A stretch of DNA of 64,000 nt from an uncultured Acidimicrobiia bacterium (GCA_958295745.1 OY282370.1:1545724-1609723), one strand, 5' to 3'. Numbered from the stretch's first letter, positions 41,935-50,856 are shown. Numbers and translations are program-made. Notes: generated by a model not told the origin, from the sequence alone.

Positions 41935-43326
41935 TTATCTCGCGCCGGTGAGTACCGATGCGGCACGCCGGGTCGCCTCGTCGGGATGGAGGCATGACGG
42001 CAGGTTCATCGGCGTGTCCGGGGGGATGCCGTCGGCGAAGCTCGATCCGTGCGGTCCGAGCAGGCGGAAGTTGGTCAGTGACAGCGCTCCAATCGATGTT
42101 CCTTTTCCGTTTTTCAGTTCCCACGTCCGTTGCCCGACGGCCTTTCCGTAGGTCCTCTCGCCGACCACCGCGGCCCGTCCGTTGCCCTTCAACGCGGCGG
42201 TCAGTATCTCCGAAGCAGAGGCGGACCCCCCGTTCACGGCCACCGCCATGGGCAGGAGAGCCGGATCGGAGGCGATTCCGTCTCCGGCCGCCGACCAGCT
42301 GCCGATCAGCCCTTTGTGCATCTGTTGACCGCCCATCGCCTGATCCTCGAGGAAGAGGGCGGCGATGTCCAAGGTCGTTTGTAGATAGCCCCCGGTGTTG
42401 TCCCTGAGGTCCAGCACCAGAGCGGTGATGTCCGATTCCAGCAGCCGTTGGAGTTGTTCCTCGAACGGGCCGGCGGCGCCGCTGCTGAAGGAGTCGAGCC
42501 GGATGTATCCGATGGTGCCGTCGACCACCCTGCTGCGGACGGCGGGGATGGCAAGCCGGGCGGCTTCGGCGCGGAGAGCCAGGGTGCGGCCTCCGCGTAT
42601 CACCTCCACCGTTACTTCTTCTCCCGGGCCGAACCGGTCGAGGCGGGGCAGGTCCCGGCAGGCGAGATCGTCTGCGAGCGGGCCGTCCAGCCCCGCCAGT
42701 ACATCCCCCGCCAGGAGGCCGGCGCGAGCGGCCGGACTGTTCGGATACACCTCGAAGACCACCGGCCGGCAGGCGGCCGAAACCTCCTCGCAGGGGTCGT
42801 CTCCATCCATGAGGGCCAAGCCCACGCCGAGGCTGCCGGGAGAGACGTTGTTGATGTTCGACTGCACCGCCCGGTAACGCTCCGGGGTCGTGAGATACGA
42901 ATAGCGGTCGCCCAGATATCTGACCATCCGGGCGGCCGCCGCCCGTACCGCCGCGTTCGGGTCGGCCGCGGTTCCGATCTTCCGGCAGACAGCCTCGAAT
43001 TCGGGGGCCGGGAGGGGGCAGGGCGGGGCGGTACGTTCCCGGCCGGGGGCCGGCTCGACCTCTCCGAGGCCTCGGGCCGCACCCTCGGCCAGGATCACGG
43101 TCTCGATCGGGTCCACGTAGGCCGAGCTGATCAGCTCGTAGACCAGGCACAGCAGGAAATACACCTCCGGGGCCTCGCCGCACGCAGCCAGGCGGCCGGT
43201 TCGGCCTGTCTCGGCTGACGGCCCGGACCCGTCGGTATGCGCGACGCCCGACGGCGGGGCGGCCGCCGAGGTCAGCACTGCGGCCAAGAGGACGCAGACA
43301 ACAAGACGCGGACGCCGCCGGACCAT
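41935..43326 (-). CDS. S41-family C-terminal processing protease, secreted
   Basis: About 463 aa from the ATG at 43326 (MVRRRPRL), which has GGAGGA at 8 nt; an upstream extension is rejected. An N-terminal signal peptide is followed by a PDZ domain (SLGVGLALM ... VYPNSPAARAGLLAGDVL) and the S41 catalytic core: GYIRLDSFSSG, nucleophile Ser in NGGSASASEI and Lys in GERTYGKAVGQ. It would act outside the membrane, on unknown protein substrates. Confidence 0.9.
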   Translation of the reverse strand: MVRRRPRLVVCVLLAAVLTSAAAPPSGVAHTDGSGPSAETGRTGRLAACGEAPEVYFLLCLVYELISSAYVDPIETVILAEGAARGLGEVEPAPGRERTAPPCPLPAPEFEAVCRKIGTAADPNAAVRAAAARMVRYLGDRYSYLTTPERYRAVQSNINNVSPGSLGVGLALMDGDDPCEEVSAACRPVVFEVYPNSPAARAGLLAGDVLAGLDGPLADDLACRDLPRLDRFGPGEEVTVEVIRGGRTLALRAEAARLAIPAVRSRVVDGTIGYIRLDSFSSGAAGPFEEQLQRLLESDITALVLDLRDNTGGYLQTTLDIAALFLEDQAMGGQQMHKGLIGSWSAAGDGIASDPALLPMAVAVNGGSASASEILTAALKGNGRAAVVGERTYGKAVGQRTWELKNGKGTSIGALSLTNFRLLGPHGSSFADGIPPDTPMNLPSCLHPDEATRRAASVLTGAR

Positions 43327-43485
43327 GAGGGTATCCTCCCAACGACTTGCCGGTGAATGCTGAAAACCCGATGATAGTCCGGTTGTTCCTGCTACCGGAT
43401 GTCGTAGGAACTGGACTGTATGCGGCACCTGTCAACTGGCACCGGAAGAATGCAAAGCATTACAACGAGAGAGGCGCTGTAGAGG

Positions 43486-43752
43486 ATGGAAGAAGAAGCC
43501 CCTAAGAGCAAAGCTGTAGCAGGTGCGGCAGCCATCTTGATGGGCGGCCTCGGCGTCCACAAATTCTATCTCGGATATTACGTGCAAGGACTCGTTCTGT
43601 TGGCCATCTCCCTCGTCGGGTTTCGCTCCCCCGGTTTCATCATCAACGGCGCCGTAGCCGTCGTAACCTCGATCGAAGGCATTATCTACCTGCTCAAGAC
43701 CGATTACGAGTTCCACGAGACGTACATAGAGAACAGGAAACCCTGGTTCTGA
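43486..43752 (+). CDS. TM2-domain protein
   Basis: The 88-aa protein has two membrane segments joined by a short loop, with the TM2 signature GGLGVHKFYLGYY. Function of bacterial TM2 proteins is generally unknown. Purine-rich GAGAGG is about 12 nt before the ATG, and TAGAGG immediately precedes it. The composition is slightly less GC-rich than neighbours. Confidence 0.85.
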   Translation: MEEEAPKSKAVAGAAAILMGGLGVHKFYLGYYVQGLVLLAISLVGFRSPGFIINGAVAVVTSIEGIIYLLKTDYEFHETYIENRKPWF

Positions 43753-43789
43753 CCGGACAGGTTCTCCGATGCCACAGGAGGCTGATACC

Positions 43790-44719
43790 TTGAGGCAGAT
43801 GCCTGACAGCTCGGTTTCGTCGGTGAGGCCCCGGTCGCGTGTTCTTCCCCTCGCCCGTCCGCTGGACATGCGCGCCACCCTGGTGGTGAAGGGTCTGCGG
43901 GGGCCCTCGCTGCAGGTCCGTCCTGACGGGTTGTGGCGGGCCACCCGAACCCGGTCGGGGCCGGCAACCGTGTGGATGCGCCTGCAAGGCCGGGAGCTGA
44001 GGGTCGATGCGTGGGGGGAGGGGGCCGACGAGGCGCTCGATCGGATACCGGAGTGGGTGGGGGAGTCCGATGACCCCACGGCCCTGGCGCCTCGGCATCC
44101 GGCGGTGGAGCGGGCGGCCCGGCTGGGAAGGGGGATGCGGATGGCCTCGGTAGGCGGTCTGGTCGAGGTCTTGATTCCCACCGTTCTGGCCCAGAAGGTA
44201 ACGGGTGTGGAAGCGGCCCGCAGCTACCGGCGGCTCACCGCCCGCTGCGGAGAACCCGCGCCGGGCCCGCTGAGGATGCGACTGCCTCCCGACCCGATCC
44301 GCCTAGCCGGGCTCGCGTACTACGACTTCCATCCCCTGGGGGTGGAGCGGCGCCGGGCCGAAACCATTCTGCGAGTGTGCAGGGCCGCGCCCCGGCTGGA
44401 GGCCGCCGCAGCAGGGGGGCTGGACGACCTGTACCGGTTGCTCCATTCCATGCCCGGAATCGGGCCTTGGACCAGCGCCTCGGCGATCAGGGTGGCGAGG
44501 GGCGATCCGGACGCCGTCCCGGTGGGGGATTTCCACCTTCCCAACACGGTGTCGTGGGCGTTGGCGGGGGAGGCTCGGGGAACGGACGAGCGGATGTTGG
44601 AGCTGCTCGAGCCCTATGCGGGCCAGCGCGGCCGGGTGGTGCGGCTTCTGGAACGGTTCGGCGGCCGTGCGCCCGCCTACGGCCCCCGGCTCGCCCCGCG
44701 GGACTTTCGCCGCTTCTGA
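43790..44719 (+). CDS. DNA-3-methyladenine glycosylase II-like (HhH-GPD)
   Basis: About 309 aa. A helix-hairpin-helix plus Gly/Pro...Asp motif is present: LHSMPGIGPWTSASAIRVARGDPDAVPVGD, where the last Asp is catalytic. It removes alkylated bases for base-excision repair. The TTG at 43790 is preferred: AGGAGG at 43776-43781 is spaced 8 nt from it, better than for the in-frame ATGs at 43769 or 43802. Its 3' end overlaps the convergent second glycosylase gene by 43 nt. Confidence 0.88.
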   Translation: MRQMPDSSVSSVRPRSRVLPLARPLDMRATLVVKGLRGPSLQVRPDGLWRATRTRSGPATVWMRLQGRELRVDAWGEGADEALDRIPEWVGESDDPTALAPRHPAVERAARLGRGMRMASVGGLVEVLIPTVLAQKVTGVEAARSYRRLTARCGEPAPGPLRMRLPPDPIRLAGLAYYDFHPLGVERRRAETILRVCRAAPRLEAAAAGGLDDLYRLLHSMPGIGPWTSASAIRVARGDPDAVPVGDFHLPNTVSWALAGEARGTDERMLELLEPYAGQRGRVVRLLERFGGRAPAYGPRLAPRDFRRF

Positions 44720-45597
44720 CGGACGCTGTCGTCCGTCCATCGTTCGAGCAGCAGGTGTACGGCCCAGTTGCCGCCGTCGCCCCACGATTCGACGGCGGCC
44801 CGTACGTCGGACTCCGGCATGACCTCGTCGACATTCGCCGCGTACCGGGAGACGACCTTGCGAACCCCCAGGTCCCCGGCGGCGATGGCGTCGGGCCTGG
44901 CCAGGGAGCGGGCCAGGAACCATTCCGCCGTCCAGAGTCCCAGCCCGCGGATCGCCGTGATCCGCTTTATCACCCGCTCGCTGCTGTCGTGCTCCAAGCC
45001 GTCGAGGTCGCCCGCCGCCGATGCCTTGGCCAGCCCCACGATGTATTCGGACTTGCGGGTGCTGAACTGCATGGCCCTGATCTCTTCCGGGTCGGCCTCG
45101 GCCAGCCGCTCGGCTTCGGGAAACCTCCATATCCGGACGCCTTCCAGCTCCAGCGGGGCCCCGTACCGCTCGACCAGCCGGCCCAGGGTGAGGGCGGACC
45201 AGCGCATGTTGACCTGTTGGGAGCATATCGACGACACCAGTGATTCCGTGACCGCCGAGTTGATGGAGGGGCGGGACCCCGGCGTGCGGCGGAGCTGGTC
45301 GGCGACGGCCGGAACCCGCTCGGCCACTTCTTGGAGAGGTTCGACCGGCAGCGTCTCGCCCAGGCAGTACTGCGATTCGGCCACCGCCGCGTCCAAGCCG
45401 TACGGGGCGCCCACCTCTATGTCCCCGCCGGGAAGCTGGCGGATCCGGTACGGGGCGCCGCCGCAGGTGGTCCGGTACAGGTACCCGTGCGAGACCGCCT
45501 CGAGCAGATTGGGCCCGCGGCGCGAGCAACGTTCGATAGTGAGAGACAGGTCGAGCGGATGGCCCGGGGTCCAGCGGGCTGTTTCCATCCCGGTCAT
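44677..45597 (-). CDS. DNA-3-methyladenine glycosylase-like (HhH-GPD), second copy
   Basis: The 306-aa protein has HhH-GPD signature ITAIRGLGLWTAEWFLARSLARPDAIAAGDLG, with the final Asp as probable catalytic residue. SSICSQQVN is the family Q-Q loop. It is a distant paralogue of the convergent gene, with which it overlaps by 43 nt at the 3' ends. Its start overlaps the pgl stop by 4 nt, so the two are co-transcribed. Confidence 0.88.
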   Translation of the reverse strand: MTGMETARWTPGHPLDLSLTIERCSRRGPNLLEAVSHGYLYRTTCGGAPYRIRQLPGGDIEVGAPYGLDAAVAESQYCLGETLPVEPLQEVAERVPAVADQLRRTPGSRPSINSAVTESLVSSICSQQVNMRWSALTLGRLVERYGAPLELEGVRIWRFPEAERLAEADPEEIRAMQFSTRKSEYIVGLAKASAAGDLDGLEHDSSERVIKRITAIRGLGLWTAEWFLARSLARPDAIAAGDLGVRKVVSRYAANVDEVMPESDVRAAVESWGDGGNWAVHLLLERWTDDSVRQKRRKSRGASRGP

Positions 45598-46388
45598 CCG
45601 GTCAGGCGGGAGGCGGCCTTCTCGTCCACCAGCCAGGTCACCGGTGCGCCCCCCTCCATGAGGCGGCGGGCCGGGAGCGGCGGGCCGTCCTCGGGTTCCA
45701 GCACTTCGGCCAGAGCCGCCGCCTTAGCCTCCCCCGATACCAGTACGTAGATCTGTTTCGCCCGGTGTACCAGCGGGAAGGAGGCGGTGAGGCGCCAAGC
45801 CCCGATCGACTCCACCCGGTTGGCCGTGTACCACCGATCGGTCGTTTCGAGGGCGGGAGAGCCGGGGAACAGCGACAGGGTGTGCCCGTCGTCTCCCATA
45901 CCCGCCAGCACCAGGTCGGGCCTGGGTCCGCCGGCGTCATGGGCCAGCGCCTCGAGCAGTTTCTCCTCGTAATCGGCCGCCGCCGCCTCGGCCGATCGGC
46001 CCTCCTGCCAAGGCACTCTCAGGAAGCGGGCGTCGGTGTGGTCGAGCAGCAGGCGCCCTATCATGGCTCCGTTGTTGTCTGGGTGGTCAGGAGGGACGAA
46101 GCGCTCGTCGCCCACCCAGGCGGACACCCGTTTCCACGGCACGTCCATGCCGGCCAGGAGACGGTAGGCGGCGGCCGGGGTGGATCCGCCCGCCATCGCT
46201 ACGGTAACCCTGTCCCCGCCCTGGGCGTCGGAGGCGTGCTTCCGTATGAACCCGGCTATCCGGTCGGCCGCCCCGGAGGCCAGCTCGGCCGGGTCCGAGA
46301 AGATCAACATCTCGGCCGGGCCCGATATGCGGGCGCTGTCTATGCGGGCGCTGTCTATGCGGGAGTTGTCCATGCGGGCGCTGTTCAT
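45594..46388 (-). CDS. pgl: 6-phosphogluconolactonase
   Basis: The 264-aa protein has the SugarP isomerase-like fold: VTVAMAGGSTPAAAYRLL, VGDERFVPPDHPDNN and GMGDDGHTLSLFPGSPAL. It hydrolyses 6-phosphogluconolactone in the oxidative pentose phosphate pathway. The first about 22 residues are made of RIDSA-type repeats encoded by a 15-bp tandem repeat and are not conserved; an internal ATG (MLIFSDPAE, about 46310) may be the true start. Confidence 0.9.
   Translation of the reverse strand: MNSARMDNSRIDSARIDSARISGPAEMLIFSDPAELASGAADRIAGFIRKHASDAQGGDRVTVAMAGGSTPAAAYRLLAGMDVPWKRVSAWVGDERFVPPDHPDNNGAMIGRLLLDHTDARFLRVPWQEGRSAEAAAADYEEKLLEALAHDAGGPRPDLVLAGMGDDGHTLSLFPGSPALETTDRWYTANRVESIGAWRLTASFPLVHRAKQIYVLVSGEAKAAALAEVLEPEDGPPLPARRLMEGGAPVTWLVDEKAASRLTG
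46326..46385. repeat. 15-bp tandem repeat, four units
   Basis: Four units of TATGCGGGCGCTGTC, the first two identical, the third and fourth with two or three changes. It lies in the extreme 5' end of pgl and encodes repeating RIDSA residues on the minus strand. If the downstream start is used, the array lies in the leader. Confidence 0.85.
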
Positions 46389-46437
46389 GCGGGGAACGAT
46401 ACCGGCTCAGGCCGCCGGTCCGCCAAGGGAGGCTTAG

Positions 46438-47109
46438 GTGCAGCCAGGGGAAGGTATGGCTCGACAGGTGGTGATCCGTTGGGGAGGCCGGGCCGTGTCC
46501 GGCCGCTGGGCGCTTCCCCGGCGTGCTTCCGGCGCCGCCGTGCTGCTGGCGCACGGGGCGGGCGCCGGCCAGGACCACCCGGGGATCACCGCCATCCGGG
46601 ACGGACTGGCGGCGAGGGGCCATCCGGTGCTGACCTTCGACTACCTCTACATGGAAGCCGGGCGCCGGTTCCCCGACCGGCGGGAAGTGCTGCTGGAATG
46701 CCATCGGGCGGCGGCGGCCTGGCTGCGGGAGCGGTTTCCGAGGTTGGTGATGGCGGGCCGTTCCATGGGAGGGCGCATGGCCTCCTACCTGGCCGCGGAG
46801 GGGGAACCGTGCGCCGGGTTGGTGTTCTACGCCTACCCGCTCCATCCGGTCGGAAAGCCGGACCGCCCCCGGGCGGACCATCTTCCCCGAGTGCGGGCGC
46901 CGATGCTCTTCTTCTGCGGCGGACGGGATTCGATGGCCCTCCCCGGCTTGGTGGACCGCTGGATCGCACCCTTGGAGCGGGCGGCGTTGGAGATCATCCC
47001 CGACGCGGACCACGGGTTCCGGGTGCCCAAGCGCAGCGGCCGCACCCGCGAGGAGGTGATCGAGGGGATGGTTGCCCGGACCTCGGAGTGGATCTCGGTT
47101 CTGGGGTAG
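46438..47109 (+). CDS. Alpha/beta hydrolase, KANL3/Tex30-like
   Basis: The 223-aa protein has an alpha/beta-hydrolase fold with LLAHGAGAGQ near the start, nucleophile Ser in GRSMGGRMAS, Asp in FFCGGRDSM and His in DADHGFRVP. GTG at 46438 follows GGGAGG at 6-nt spacing; ATG at 46456 is an alternative. Substrate unknown. It is divergent from pgl. Confidence 0.88.
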   Translation: MQPGEGMARQVVIRWGGRAVSGRWALPRRASGAAVLLAHGAGAGQDHPGITAIRDGLAARGHPVLTFDYLYMEAGRRFPDRREVLLECHRAAAAWLRERFPRLVMAGRSMGGRMASYLAAEGEPCAGLVFYAYPLHPVGKPDRPRADHLPRVRAPMLFFCGGRDSMALPGLVDRWIAPLERAALEIIPDADHGFRVPKRSGRTREEVIEGMVARTSEWISVLG

Positions 47110-47141
47110 GCGGCCGCCTGACAGGCCCGATCCGGCCTTCT

Positions 47142-47585
47142 CTACCCGGTTTCCTCTATCCGGGCGATCTTGGCGAGCCGGCGGAGGTGGCGGGGATCCC
47201 CCGTGAAGGAGGCGCCCAGGAAGCTCCGGGCCAGCTCGAGGGCGACCCTTTCCCCGATCACCCTGCTGCCCAGGCACAGGACGTTGGCGTCGTCGTGCTC
47301 GACCGACTGGCGGGCGGTGTAGGTGTCGTGGGCGAGAACGGCCCGGATGCCGGCCATCTTGTTGGCGGTGATGGCGGCCCCCGCCCCCGAGCCGCACACC
47401 ACGATGCCCCGCTCGGTTTCGCCGCCGCGCACCGACTCTCCCACCGCCGCCGCGTAGTCGGGGTAGTCGACCGGGTCCGTGGAGCCCGTTCCGAGGTCGG
47501 CCACCTCGTGCTCGCCTCCCAGCGCTCCGGCCAGGTATTCCTTCAGCAGATATCCGGCGTGGTCGGCGCCGATGGAGATTCGCAC
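47142..47585 (-). CDS. rpiB: Ribose-5-phosphate isomerase B
   Basis: About 147 aa from the GTG at 47585 (AAGGAG at about 6-9 nt), giving the standard N-terminus [30 protein letters not shown] and the [12 protein letters not shown] segment match RpiB/LacAB sugar isomerases; the catalytic Cys is in VVCGSGAG. It interconverts ribose 5-phosphate and ribulose 5-phosphate. A longer frame starting at 47639 would add 18 non-conserved residues. Confidence 0.92.
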   Translation of the reverse strand: MRISIGADHAGYLLKEYLAGALGGEHEVADLGTGSTDPVDYPDYAAAVGESVRGGETERGIVVCGSGAGAAITANKMAGIRAVLAHDTYTARQSVEHDDANVLCLGSRVIGERVALELARSFLGASFTGDPRHLRRLAKIARIEETG

Positions 47586-47827
47586 GTCCTTCTCCTTCCC
47601 GGAGGGAGGATACCCGCCCCATGGCGGAGGCAGCCTCACGGCAGCGAAGCCTCCGCCAAGGCCGCGCCTTTGAAGCGATACAGACTCGATACTTCGAGCA
47701 AGGATTTATGGTATGCGGGGAACGCAGGTCGTTGAAAGAGCCGAAGGTGCTCTCCGCCTAGAATGGCCGCCGGCCTGCAGGCGATATGCCGTCGAATCCT
47801 GAATCGAACCATCGGAGCAACCTGACG

Positions 47828-48115
47828 ATGAGCACCACCGAGACCCCGGTCGTCCTCCGCTCGTCGTCGAGGCGTGAGCCGTCCGGCGGGATCGACCTCG
47901 ATTTGCTCGACGCGACCCTGGAGTACATCCGCCCGGCCCTCCAGTACGACGGCGGCGATCTCGTCCTGCTCGGCGTGGATGACGACGGGACAGTGAACCT
48001 GGACCTGGTCGGGGCGTGCAGTGGATGCCCCATGTCGATGATGACGCTCACGGCGGGGATCGAGCGGATACTCACCGACCGGGTGCCCGGCGTAACCGCG
48101 GTCAACGCCGCTTGA
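47828..48115 (+). CDS. NifU C-terminal domain (Nfu-type) Fe-S protein
   Basis: About 95 aa. The Nfu domain YIRPALQYDGGDLVLLGVD ... GACSGCPMSMMTL carries the CxxC that binds a 4Fe-4S cluster for transfer to client proteins. ATG at 47828 has GGAG 10 nt upstream; an earlier in-frame ATG is at 47786. The 240-bp region before it separates it from divergent rpiB and contains TAGAAT at 47759-47764, a possible -10 box. Confidence 0.9.
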   Translation: MSTTETPVVLRSSSRREPSGGIDLDLLDATLEYIRPALQYDGGDLVLLGVDDDGTVNLDLVGACSGCPMSMMTLTAGIERILTDRVPGVTAVNAA

Positions 48116-48146
48116 ACATCCTGCGAGACCCGCCAGAGGCGGCGTA

Positions 48147-48944
48147 GTGGAGGATCCCGCCGCCGCCGATCCGACCCAAACCGGCCGCCTCGATCCGGAA
48201 GCCTGGATAAGAAGGATCAGGAAGGGCGACCGCCGCCTTCTGGCCCGGGCGGTCAGCACTGTCGAAATGGATGCTCCCGAGGCATCCCTCCTGCTGGCCG
48301 GGTTGGCCGCGTTTACCGGGAAGGCCAGAAAGATCGGCATGACCGGAGCGCCCGGGGTGGGCAAGAGCACCCTCGTGTCCGGGTTGATCTCCACTGTCCG
48401 GGGGCGGGGGCGCACGGCGGCGGTGATCGCAGTGGACCCGTCGAGCCCCCTGACCGGCGGGGCGATCCTCGGCGATCGGATCAGGATGCAGGAGCACGCG
48501 GACGATCCGGGGGTCTATATACGGTCGATGGCCGGGCGCGGCCACCTGGGCGGCCTCTCGGCGGCGGCGCCGCGTGTCGCCGAAGTGCTGGACGGGGCCG
48601 GTTTCGACGTGATCCTCATAGAGACGGTAGGGGTGGGGCAGGCGGAGGTGGAGATCATGCACCACGCCCACTCCACGGTGGTGGTGGTCACTCCGGGCTG
48701 GGGGGACAGCATCCAGGTGGGCAAGGCGGGCCTGCTGGAGATCGGCGATGTGTTCGCGGTCAACAAGGCCGACCTGCCGGGGGCGGTGCGAGCCCGCCGC
48801 GACCTCGAAACCATGCTGGCGATGGGACCCCGCCGGCCTTGGACGCCCCCGGTGGTGGAGACCGCGGCGGTATCCGGGATGGGAGTGGACAGTCTGTGGG
48901 AGGCCCTGGAAGACCACGCCGCCCACCTGGCGAGAGACATCTGA
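48147..48944 (+). CDS. meaB: MeaB/ArgK-type GTPase (methylmalonyl-CoA mutase chaperone)
   Basis: The 265-aa G3E-family GTPase has Walker A GAPGVGKST, AVDPSSPLTGGAILGDRIRM, RSMAGRGHLGGLS, ETVGVGQAEVE and NKAD (base specificity). MeaB protects and reloads B12-dependent acyl-CoA mutases. No mutase gene lies nearby in the window, so its client is elsewhere. GTG start at 48147 without a strong ribosome binding site. Confidence 0.92.
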   Translation: MEDPAAADPTQTGRLDPEAWIRRIRKGDRRLLARAVSTVEMDAPEASLLLAGLAAFTGKARKIGMTGAPGVGKSTLVSGLISTVRGRGRTAAVIAVDPSSPLTGGAILGDRIRMQEHADDPGVYIRSMAGRGHLGGLSAAAPRVAEVLDGAGFDVILIETVGVGQAEVEIMHHAHSTVVVVTPGWGDSIQVGKAGLLEIGDVFAVNKADLPGAVRARRDLETMLAMGPRRPWTPPVVETAAVSGMGVDSLWEALEDHAAHLARDI

Positions 48945-48956
48945 CAATCCGAAGCC

Positions 48957-48980
48957 GGAGCGGGATGCCAGGCCCGCTCC
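48957..48980 (+). terminator. Hairpin after meaB
   Basis: GGAGCGGG and CCCGCTCC form a perfect 8-bp stem with an 8-nt loop, 13 nt after the stop. No T-tract follows, so it may be a weak terminator or an mRNA 3'-end stabiliser. Confidence 0.4.
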
Positions 48981-49059
48981 CAGGCCCGACGCGATGCACA
49001 TGAACGATCAGGGTTAACCTACCCCCGCCCGCAACCCGGCCGATAAAGAGGAGAGAATC

Positions 49060-49827
49060 GTGGAGCTGGTTTCATATACCGCCGAGGGCGCGGTGGGGGT
49101 CATCGAGCTGACCCGTCCGCCGGTCAACGCCATTTCGGGGGAGCTGGTGCAGGATCTGGACGACGCAGTCGATCAGGCCTCCCGTCCTGAGGTTCGGGCG
49201 GTGGTCATCACCGGCCGCCCGCACTTCGCGGCGGGCGCCGACATCAACAAGTTCAAGGCCGCCCACGACGCCGGGACCGGCCCCTTGGACGACAACCGGC
49301 TGGTTCCGGTCATCCGGCAGTTGGAACGGCTGTCCAAGCCGGTGATCGCGGCGGTGTTCGGATACGCCCTGGGAGGCGGCCTGGAGCTGGCGATGGGGGC
49401 GGACTTCCGTTACCTGGCCGAGGACGCCAAGGTGGGTCAGCCGGAGGTCCGTCTCGGCATCATCCCCGGTGCGGGGGGAACCCAGCGGCTGCCCCGCCTG
49501 GTCGGGTTCAACCGGGCGAAGGAATTGGTCTATTCGGGGCGTCACATCGGCGCCGAAGAGGCTCTGGCCATCGGGTTGGCCGACAAGGTGTTCCCCGCCG
49601 ACGGTCTGTTGGAGGCCGCACTGGCCGATGCCGCCCGCTACGCATCCGGCGCCGCCGCCGCGCTGGGAATGGCCAAACGGGCCATCAACGAGGGTTGGGG
49701 CCGTCCGATCGATGAGGCGCTGGCCGTCGAAGCCGAAGCATTCGAAGAGTCTTTCGCCAGCGACGACGCCAAGGAGGGTGTGGCCGCCTTCCTCGAGAAG
49801 CGCCCGCCGCGGTTCGGCGGCGCGTGA
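49060..49827 (+). CDS. Enoyl-CoA hydratase/isomerase
   Basis: The 255-aa crotonase-fold protein has the oxyanion-hole segments AAGADINKF and ALGGGLELAMGADFR, and the catalytic glutamates in GQPEVRLGIIPGAGGTQRLPR. It hydrates enoyl-CoA in fatty-acid oxidation; the exact substrate is not set. GTG start preceded by AAGAGGAGAG. Overlaps the next gene by 4 nt. Confidence 0.93.
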   Translation: MELVSYTAEGAVGVIELTRPPVNAISGELVQDLDDAVDQASRPEVRAVVITGRPHFAAGADINKFKAAHDAGTGPLDDNRLVPVIRQLERLSKPVIAAVFGYALGGGLELAMGADFRYLAEDAKVGQPEVRLGIIPGAGGTQRLPRLVGFNRAKELVYSGRHIGAEEALAIGLADKVFPADGLLEAALADAARYASGAAAALGMAKRAINEGWGRPIDEALAVEAEAFEESFASDDAKEGVAAFLEKRPPRFGGA

Positions 49828-50198
49828 ACCCAACCCCGCATCGAACCGGTCGCATGGGGAGGGCCGTCCTTCTGGTGACGGTCCTGCTGACGGCGGCTGC
49901 CTGCGGTTCTCCCGAGCATCCCGAGGGATTCGACGGTGAGATCGACTGTACCGCCGAGGCTTGGGCGGAGGTGATGGAGTACGGGCGGGGCGCCGAGGGG
50001 GCCCGGACTCCCTACGACGCCATGGAGGAGTGGGCGAACGCCTACCGGGATCGCGGCCACCGGATCCACGTAGACAGCTCCCGCACCGCCACCGTGGTGA
50101 TCGACGGCGCCGAAATTGCCTTCATCAGGGTGGTCGAGCTCCCTTCCGAGACCTTCGCAGTGGCCGAGGTCAAGGGGTGCGCGGGTTTCGAGCCGTGA
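49824..50198 (+). CDS. Small lipoprotein, unknown
   Basis: The 124-aa protein has a basic N-terminus, a hydrophobic stretch and lipobox LTAAAC. The mature part is acidic without a recognised domain. Its GTG overlaps the enoyl-CoA hydratase stop by 4 nt. Expected on the outer face of the membrane. Confidence 0.75.
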   Translation: MNPTPHRTGRMGRAVLLVTVLLTAAACGSPEHPEGFDGEIDCTAEAWAEVMEYGRGAEGARTPYDAMEEWANAYRDRGHRIHVDSSRTATVVIDGAEIAFIRVVELPSETFAVAEVKGCAGFEP

Positions 50199-50425
50199 CA
50201 CGAGCGCCAACGTAAGAGAGTGCGCGGATAGGTGTTTCACCTGGGAATACACTGCTTGCGACGGTTGATGAGCCCACAGCCCCAGCCAGTGGTTCCGAAC
50301 TGGAACTGACCGACGTTTACGAACAAGGGAGGCCGCGGTCGCCTGTCTGCGCACCCTCTAACTATGTATTGCGGGGCGGTATCCCAGAAGGCTTCTCATA
50401 GGCGTCGGCGGGGCAACCGGCCAGG
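50199..50425. other. Non-coding region before the direct repeats
   Basis: No convincing gene, RNA or promoter was recognised. The frames present are short and arginine-rich. It joins the lipoprotein gene to the 38-bp repeats and the IS110 element. Confidence 0.5.
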
Positions 50426-50463
50426 GTTCGCGAAATCCGCAAAGCGCCTCGATTTCCCTCATC
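50426..50463. repeat. 38-bp direct repeat, copy 1
   Basis: Begins GTTCGCGAAATCCGCAAAGC and ends TTTCCCTCATC; identical to 50501-50538, with 37 bp between them. Read on the minus strand it starts GATGAGGGAAATCGAGG. Confidence 0.9.
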
Positions 50464-50500
50464 CCCAGACCCGACCCAGACACCGACCCCCGGCCGCCAC

Positions 50501-50538
50501 GTTCGCGAAATCCGCAAAGCGCCTCGATTTCCCTCATC
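50501..50538. repeat. 38-bp direct repeat, copy 2
   Basis: Identical to 50426-50463. Only two copies were seen in the window. It may be a dispersed intergenic repeat or part of an insertion-sequence target. Confidence 0.9.
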
Positions 50539-50599
50539 AGCCCCTCCGAGAACGCGAAAAATGGCCGCCGCCGCCCGCCCCCCGATGGGACCCCGCCCC

Positions 50600-50856
50600 C
50601 ACCTCCGTGCGTGTTTAACTGCTGGTGGGTAGGCCCCCGGCGGGGGATGGCTCAACGTCGCCTGCCCAGCCATCCCTAGGGATGGCTGTGGCTTTTGCGG
50701 TGATTGCCTCCCCGCCGGGCCTGCCGGGGTTCGGTAGTTGTCGCTTGATAGGAGCCTGAACGGCCCACACGTGTCGGGTGTGTTCCCTACGCATGGTTGC
50801 GCAATACCGGACCGGCCTACCGCCGGTAAGACCAGCAACCGAAAGGATACACCCTG
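50600..50856 (+). ncRNA. Candidate IS110 bridge RNA region
   Basis: The non-coding segment upstream of the transposase contains a perfect 20-bp palindrome (AGCCATCCCTAGGGATGGCT, 50668-50687), a GC hairpin CCCCCGGCGGGGG (50634-50646) and further short inverted repeats. IS110 elements express a structured bridge RNA from such a region that pairs with target and donor DNA. The exact RNA limits and loops were not determined. Confidence 0.35.

Noticed and set aside
41849-43435. 528-aa minus-strand frame
   Set aside because: Out-of-frame shadow of the S41 protease gene, Arg/Pro/Gly-rich.
50426-50538. Possible CRISPR array
   Set aside because: Only two repeats, one interval, no cas genes, and repeat reads like a dispersed coding-like repeat.
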